A DNA stretch of 37,793 bases from Segatella buccae ATCC 33574 (GTDB taxonomy: Bacteria > Bacteroidota > Bacteroidia > Bacteroidales > Bacteroidaceae): positions 2,695,176-2,732,968 of the forward strand of contig NZ_GL586311.1 in assembly GCF_000184945.1 (NCBI RefSeq). The letters are read 5' to 3'. The notes under the pieces were generated by a model. The model saw only the letters and a program-made list of their open reading frames with translations, searched no databases and had not been told where the DNA came from. A program made the position numbers and the translations under genes. Positions 34,353-37,793 of this stretch are shown piece by piece; positions within the stretch are counted from its first letter, which is position 1; every line of letters starts with the position of its first letter.

Positions 34353-34913
34353 TAGTTTTAACCAGTTGTTTACAATCTCCCGCCCCAAGGGTGTAAGCAC
34401 GCTTTCGGGATGAAATTGTATCCCGTGAATGTCGTAAAACCTGTGTTTGAGTCCCATAATGTGTCCGTCATCACTCACAGCTGTCACTTCAAGACTATCG
34501 GGGAAGCCGACCCGGTCTACCACCCAACTGTGGTAACGTCCCACCTCAATCTGTTTGGGCAACCCGGTAAATAGAGGATCATTGCCAAATTGAGTGACGG
34601 GAGTTGCCACACCATGATAAACCTCCGCCAAATTGGTCAACTTTGCCCCAAACACCTCGCCTATGGCCTGATGACCCAAGCACACACCCAAGATGGATTT
34701 ACGGTTGGCATAGCATCTGATGGTGTCAAGCAACAAGCCCGCCTCGGCAGGAATCCCCGGACCGGGGCTTAGGATAATTTTGTCGAAAACCTCCAGTTGC
34801 TGCAATGCAAAGCGGTCGTTGCGCCAAACAGTGACCTCAGCACCAAGTTCTCTCACGAGGTGCGCCAGATTATAAGTAAACGAATCGTAGTTGTCTATGA
34901 TAACTGTCTTCAT
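34350..34913 (-). CDS. Anthranilate / aminodeoxychorismate synthase amidotransferase subunit
   Basis: A 187-residue class I glutamine amidotransferase of the TrpG/PabA type, which supplies ammonia to TrpE or PabB for tryptophan or folate synthesis. ATG 34913 starts directly with KTVIIDNYDSFTYNLAHLV; the frame to 34949 adds an unsupported extension. SPGPGIPAEAG forms the oxyanion region, GVCLGHQAIGE holds the nucleophile (Cys78), and FHPESVLT gives His167/Glu169. No synthase partner gene is adjacent, so trpG and pabA cannot be told apart. It lies alone between a terminator and the mobile element. Its upstream region carries three 21-bp-phased repeats. Confidence 0.9.
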   Translation of the reverse strand: MKTVIIDNYDSFTYNLAHLVRELGAEVTVWRNDRFALQQLEVFDKIILSPGPGIPAEAGLLLDTIRCYANRKSILGVCLGHQAIGEVFGAKLTNLAEVYHGVATPVTQFGNDPLFTGLPKQIEVGRYHSWVVDRVGFPDSLEVTAVSDDGHIMGLKHRFYDIHGIQFHPESVLTPLGREIVNNWLKL

Positions 34914-34950
34914 ATTGTCGATTTTAAAATATGACCGTGTTACTCTCAAA

Positions 34951-35000
34951 ATATTACACGCAAATTGAAGAATATTACATGCTTGCCTTCCGGATATTAC
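34951..35000 (-). repeat. Three ATATTACA repeats phased at 21 bp
   Basis: ATATTACA occurs at 34951-34958, 34972-34979 and 34993-35000, each exactly 21 bp apart, about two helical turns. A weaker copy (ATATGACC) lies at 34929. They sit 38-87 bp upstream of the TrpG/PabA start, where a regulator would bind, and close to the left limit of the mobile element. On the minus strand the first copy runs into TTTTG, partly like a -7 box. Confidence 0.7.
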
Positions 35001-35127
35001 ATAAAGAGATAATTTTCAAAACGTATCTAATTGAAAATAAAGAAGTTACCTTGTTGCATAAACTAAACAGGTAACGATTTGGAAACGAGCGAACTGCTTT
35101 TAGTCGCGGGTTTCTGCATTAACAAAG

Positions 35128-35184
35128 AACGCTTGTTATTCTATTTGCAAAGATAATCATTTGCTTTGAATAACAAGCGTTTTT
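35128..35184. terminator. Perfect 14-bp inverted repeat at the end of the mob genes
   Basis: AACGCTTGTTATTC (35128-35141) and GAATAACAAGCGTT (35168-35181) are perfect arms around 26 bases, with TTTTT on the plus side and CTTTGTT on the minus side. It lies 65 bp beyond the relaxase stop and could terminate the mob transcript or mark the element end. Nothing else is seen in 35001-35248. Confidence 0.6.
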
Positions 35185-35248
35185 GATGAAGATTTCTCTC
35201 TTTTGCTTTGTCTTCGTTTTGGGGAAAGACAGGGATAACGAAAAGTGG

Positions 35249-36316
35249 TTACAATCCTCTTTCTCTTTTCTTCTTTTTCTTGGCTTGGTTTCTGAGCCTG
35301 TGTTGCCATGCTGTCTCGGCATAATCATCACCGTGTGTCTGTGGGTTGATTAACCCACCTGCTCCGGAAATGATTTCTTCGGCTGCATTTATGGCAGTAC
35401 TTGCCACATTACCTACGGCTTGTGCAATAGATGAATTTTCATTTGTGTTGGCAGGTGACGTATAGGAGCGGCTGGGAGGAACAAGTTGATAACCTGTATC
35501 GGATTGAATTTTGTTCTTTGCCAGCTCATCTGCCATTGTCGTAGCTTTCTTTGGTTCTGTCTTGTTACTTATCTCAAAATTCTTCTGCAAGGAACGGTAA
35601 CCGAACTCCCTGCCGATTTCAGATGCCTTGAAAGTCTGGCTGTCGTATGCGAACTTCAATCCATATATCTTTCCCTGTTTGTTCTTTAAGCGTTCAATGG
35701 TTACACCACTCTTGCTAAGGTCGTAGAGGAACATCGAATGCCCTGTGATGCCTGTGCCTTTGTACCTATCAAGTAAAGCATAGCATATCTTCTGTACCTG
35801 CTGCTTTGTTTGTTCTCTTGTTGGGCTAGCTTTTATCTTTTTGTGTGTCCTTTCCGTCTTGACTTCCTTTGCGATGGTCATACCATACTTGCGGCTGAGT
35901 TCCTCTGCAACCCTTGCTGCCTTGTTACTCACAAAGGTAGTGTCATAAACGTTGCCATACAGACTAATGCGATTGGCGATGATATGGATATGCATATTGT
36001 CGGTGTCTTTATGTGTAACCGCCACCCATTGATGGTTGGCAAGTCCCATGCGTATTGCAAAGTTTGACGCAAGGTTACGGACGGATGCAAGACTCAATCT
36101 TTTCTCGTCCTGTGGTGCTATGCCGATTTCGATACGCAGGAACTTGTTTCTGCACCGTGTGTTGTAATCGCTGACCATCTTCATTTCCTCGTAAATCTCC
36201 TTTGGCGTAGTGCCGCAGAGATTGTGAAAGAGAAGCGTTTTTCCGAGTTTTCCCTCTCTGAAAATATACTCCAGTGCATTACTGCCATGTGCTATTGCTT
36301 TACATTTTCCTATCAT
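35249..36316 (-). CDS. Relaxase / mobilization protein (MobB-type)
   Basis: A 355-residue relaxase of the kind found on Bacteroides mobilizable and conjugative elements. It nicks oriT and leads the strand into the recipient. The metal-binding histidine triad appears as THKDTDNMHIHIIANR (His102, His109, His111). A tyrosine in the first 20 residues (NALEYIFREGK) is the likely nucleophile. The C-terminus is a short low-complexity, Lys/Arg-rich tail (QAKKKKKRERGL), shorter than in many full relaxases. It overlaps the upstream RHH gene by 17 bp, so the two are translationally coupled. DNA here is more AT-rich than the core genes. Confidence 0.88.
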   Translation of the reverse strand: MIGKCKAIAHGSNALEYIFREGKLGKTLLFHNLCGTTPKEIYEEMKMVSDYNTRCRNKFLRIEIGIAPQDEKRLSLASVRNLASNFAIRMGLANHQWVAVTHKDTDNMHIHIIANRISLYGNVYDTTFVSNKAARVAEELSRKYGMTIAKEVKTERTHKKIKASPTREQTKQQVQKICYALLDRYKGTGITGHSMFLYDLSKSGVTIERLKNKQGKIYGLKFAYDSQTFKASEIGREFGYRSLQKNFEISNKTEPKKATTMADELAKNKIQSDTGYQLVPPSRSYTSPANTNENSSIAQAVGNVASTAINAAEEIISGAGGLINPQTHGDDYAETAWQHRLRNQAKKKKKRERGL

Positions 36317-36731
36317 TCTCCATCAGATTTAAGAGTTTAATTGCCCTTTCCTCAATACGGTATTTGGGATTAAAGAAACGTTTAAAAGCTTCCCTTGCCA
36401 GATAGGAAAGGCTTTGGGTAATCAGTACCCACGCATCATCCTTTACCTTGATAAGGTTGGAAATATGCATAAAGAAGTAGGCAGTTCGTCTCAACACCTC
36501 TATGGCTTCCTTTTCATTGTCCGTCATCTTAGGAACAGAAATAACTTCTCCACTAAGAAGCATCTCGCGGCAGTAATCAGAGAACTTCCGTCCTGTGCTT
36601 TCTGCCTTTGATTTAATTCGTTGCTTTTCCTCTAAGGTGCATCTTACCTTGATGAACTCCGTCTTGTTCATCCGCTGTTCTTTCTTCTCCTGTTGCTGCC
36701 ATCGGGCAGTCTTTCTGTTGTTTCTGTTCAT
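36300..36731 (-). CDS. RHH mobilization accessory protein (MobA/MobC-type)
   Basis: A 143-residue basic protein. After a charged N-terminus, FIKVRCTLEEKQRIKSKAES and FSDYCREMLLSGEV form the ribbon-helix-helix pattern of relaxosome accessory proteins that bind oriT and help the relaxase. ATG 36731 is given; ATG 36671 (MNKTEFIKVRC) would start at the domain itself and is also plausible. It overlaps the relaxase gene by 17 bp and follows the candidate oriT region, the usual order on Bacteroidota mobilizable elements. Confidence 0.82.
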   Translation of the reverse strand: MNRNNRKTARWQQQEKKEQRMNKTEFIKVRCTLEEKQRIKSKAESTGRKFSDYCREMLLSGEVISVPKMTDNEKEAIEVLRRTAYFFMHISNLIKVKDDAWVLITQSLSYLAREAFKRFFNPKYRIEERAIKLLNLMENDRKM

Positions 36732-36799
36732 ATAAAAGTCCTCTTTTCGTTATTTCTTAATTTCTGATGGCTGACCGATGAGAACGGAGTGATTACGGT

Positions 36800-36870
36800 C
36801 TAATCTCCCCGATAATCGAATGAGGGGAGCAAGCGCAGTTTGTGGGTACAAACTGACGTCTTGCAATGCT
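36800..36870. other. Candidate origin of transfer (oriT)
   Basis: Two inverted repeats lie together upstream of the mob genes: CTCCCC/GGGGAG around a 13-nt AT-rich loop, then a perfect CAGTTTGT-GGGT-ACAAACTG (36836-36855), followed by ACGTCTTGCAATGC. Their position before the RHH and relaxase genes is where oriT is expected. No nick site can be assigned by eye. The remainder of 36732-37071 contains a weak ORF and a 16-bp palindrome AAAGAGACGTCTCTTT (37025-37040). Confidence 0.5.
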
Positions 36871-37087
36871 ACCCAATATGCCGTTTACATATAAAGTATT
36901 TTTCTGCTTGAAAACGAATGCACTGCATTCTGTGTTTAACTGCGTTCGTGGCATTCCCTCCGTTCTGCATGTTCAGTAAATTGGCATTATCGTATTCTCT
37001 AAAAAAGGACGTGGGTTCTGAGTGAAAGAGACGTCTCTTTTCAGTAAAACCCTCGACCCTTTTCGTGCGGTTTACAGCTTTCTCCAT
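36869..37087 (-). CDS. Doubtful 72-aa ORF
   Basis: The frame starts at an ATG inside the last codons of the DUF3408 gene and overlaps it by 16 bp, an arrangement that allows coupled translation. The product is basic (MEKAVNRTKRVEGF to FICKRHIG), with no recognised domain. The frame covers the palindrome at 37025-37040 and ends beside the candidate oriT. Conservation here may reflect transfer-site DNA rather than protein, so I keep it at low confidence. Confidence 0.25.
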   Translation of the reverse strand: MEKAVNRTKRVEGFTEKRRLFHSEPTSFFREYDNANLLNMQNGGNATNAVKHRMQCIRFQAEKYFICKRHIG

Positions 37088-37560
37088 TTCTCTATGTCCT
37101 CACCGTATTCCTCCAAATGAATGCGCACGATATTCTCCACAAAACTTGAAAGGTTGCTGCCCCTGTCGCCCAGTCTGCGGACGATGAAGTCTGCACGCTC
37201 CTGTGTCGCCTTGCTCAGATAAACCGCCTTTCGGTCGTTCAATTTGGTCGGAACAAGGAAAGCCTGCTTGTAGGTTTCGAGCGTTCCCCGTCTCATCTTG
37301 GCACTGATGCGCCGTTGAACGGTTGCATTCTCTGTGTGCAGTGTAGGTTCGGATGGCTCGGAAACTATTACTTCTCGGCAATCTGTTTCCTTTGATGGAG
37401 CTTTTGCCTGTGGTTGTTCTTCCACCTCGTCTTCTGTATCTCCCAAGTAGTATGTAAGACTTCTCCTTTCTGTCCTTTCATTACTTTCCTGTCTGTTCAT
37501 GTTGAACGCTTCTTTTATGGATTGGTCTATCTCCTCTCTGCTTGCTTTCATCTTTTTCAT
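37072..37560 (-). CDS. DUF3408-type conjugative-element protein
   Basis: A 162-residue protein with a disordered, acidic first half (TEDEVEEQPQAKAPSKE) and a conserved C-terminal domain containing KMRRGTLETYKQAFLVP, ERADFIVRRLGDRGSNLSSF and IHLEEYGEDIEKW. This matches the DUF3408 type common on Bacteroidota conjugative and mobilizable elements. The C-terminal part resembles a ParB/RHH-like DNA-binding fold, but its role is not established. Its ATG overlaps the stop of the primase gene (ATGA), so the two are translationally coupled. Confidence 0.75.
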   Translation of the reverse strand: MKKMKASREEIDQSIKEAFNMNRQESNERTERRSLTYYLGDTEDEVEEQPQAKAPSKETDCREVIVSEPSEPTLHTENATVQRRISAKMRRGTLETYKQAFLVPTKLNDRKAVYLSKATQERADFIVRRLGDRGSNLSSFVENIVRIHLEEYGEDIEKWRKL

Positions 37561-37793
37561 TGCCCTATCGTATTTTTAGTTTGACTTGGTTTGGGTTTAT
37601 TGTTTGTTTTTGGAGCTTTCTCCAGCTTTTTCTGTTGCTCACGAACACGGCTGATATGATACTCGTTGAGGTCTTTGAAGCTCCCGTAATGTACAGACAT
37701 ATCTTCTACCTTAAAACCTGCCCTTATCAGCTCCTGTGTTGCTCTCCGCCCCGCGTCGTCGTTATCAAGGCAAGTACGGATAGAAGATACTTG
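37557..37793 (-). CDS. TOPRIM-domain DNA primase, C-terminal part (partial)
   Basis: The frame enters from the right edge and ends TGA at 37557-37559; 78 residues are visible. CLDNDDAGRRATQELIRAGF is the TOPRIM D-x-D motif region of primases carried by Bacteroidota mobile elements (usually with an N-terminal CHC2 zinc finger, outside the window). After the domain comes a Lys/Gln/Pro-rich tail (KKLEKAPKTNNKPKPSQTK). It overlaps the start of the DUF3408 gene by 4 bp. Confidence 0.8.
   Translation of the reverse strand, partial: QVSSIRTCLDNDDAGRRATQELIRAGFKVEDMSVHYGSFKDLNEYHISRVREQQKKLEKAPKTNNKPKPSQTKNTIGQ

Noticed and set aside
34951..35000. CRISPR array
   Set aside because: The 8-bp repeats with 13-bp gaps are far too short for CRISPR repeats and spacers, and no cas genes are present.
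35249..37793. Defence or toxin-antitoxin genes in the mobile element
   Set aside because: All visible genes have transfer or replication functions; none matches a toxin, antitoxin or nuclease.

Overview
The window looks like chromosome of a Prevotella-type member of the Bacteroidales (phylum Bacteroidota). Core genes (guaA, gapA, miaA, prfC, a Bacteroidota-type glycogen cluster, DUF4924, an UpxY-type NusG paralogue) fit that lineage. Many intergenic regions carry the lineage's promoter signature (-7 TAnnTTTG, several with a -33 TTTG 18-20 bp upstream). Secreted proteins end in a GQRV-type C-terminal tail typical of the group. Genus and species cannot be fixed from sequence alone.

Layout. 1-2.0 kb is an AT-rich accessory patch: a CPBP membrane protease and a frameshifted IS21-type istB remnant. 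2.0-9.1 kb is housekeeping: a sugar-1-phosphate nucleotidyltransferase, guaA with a 46-residue ORF behind it, mscL (-), gapA, miaA and a divergent diacylglycerol-kinase-like gene. 9.1-14.9 kb holds a Crp/Fnr regulator divergent from a three-gene glycogen/alpha-glucan operon (GH133-type debranching enzyme, GT4 glycosyltransferase, GH57 amylase). 15.4-27.8 kb is a minus-strand pectin locus: PL1 lyase, CE8 pectin methylesterase, three small secreted proteins, a second PL1 lyase and a GH28-GH105 fusion. There is no SusC/SusD pair or local regulator. 28.7-34.9 kb returns to ordinary genes: ROK glucokinase, LysE-type exporter, DUF4924, rfbD, prfC, an UpxY-like antiterminator and a TrpG/PabA amidotransferase. 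From about 35 kb to the right edge is part of a mobilizable or conjugative element: relaxase, RHH mobilization protein, candidate oriT, DUF3408 protein and the end of a TOPRIM primase.

How the genes work together. The pectin enzymes form a plausible extracellular series: CE8 removes methyl esters, the PL1 enzymes cut polygalacturonate by beta-elimination, and GH28 plus GH105 process saturated and unsaturated ends. The three small proteins share the secretion tail and may bind substrate or cell surface, but their role is unknown. The glycogen operon would build and trim storage glucan, with the divergent Crp-like gene as its obvious candidate regulator.

The most unusual signal is a non-IS-like repeat of about 400 bp present three times (4641-5041 +, 14964-15363 +, 28114-28515 -). 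All copies have nearly the same length. They share a very conserved 41-bp core, a set of mutually exclusive hairpins, and an open frame of about 66 codons. I do not recognise this family. Other structures worth attention are a 31-bp inverted repeat enclosing smaller hairpins (21501-21631), three 21-bp-phased copies of ATATTACA upstream of the TrpG/PabA gene, and a candidate oriT at 36800-36870. I saw no tRNA, rRNA or CRISPR array.
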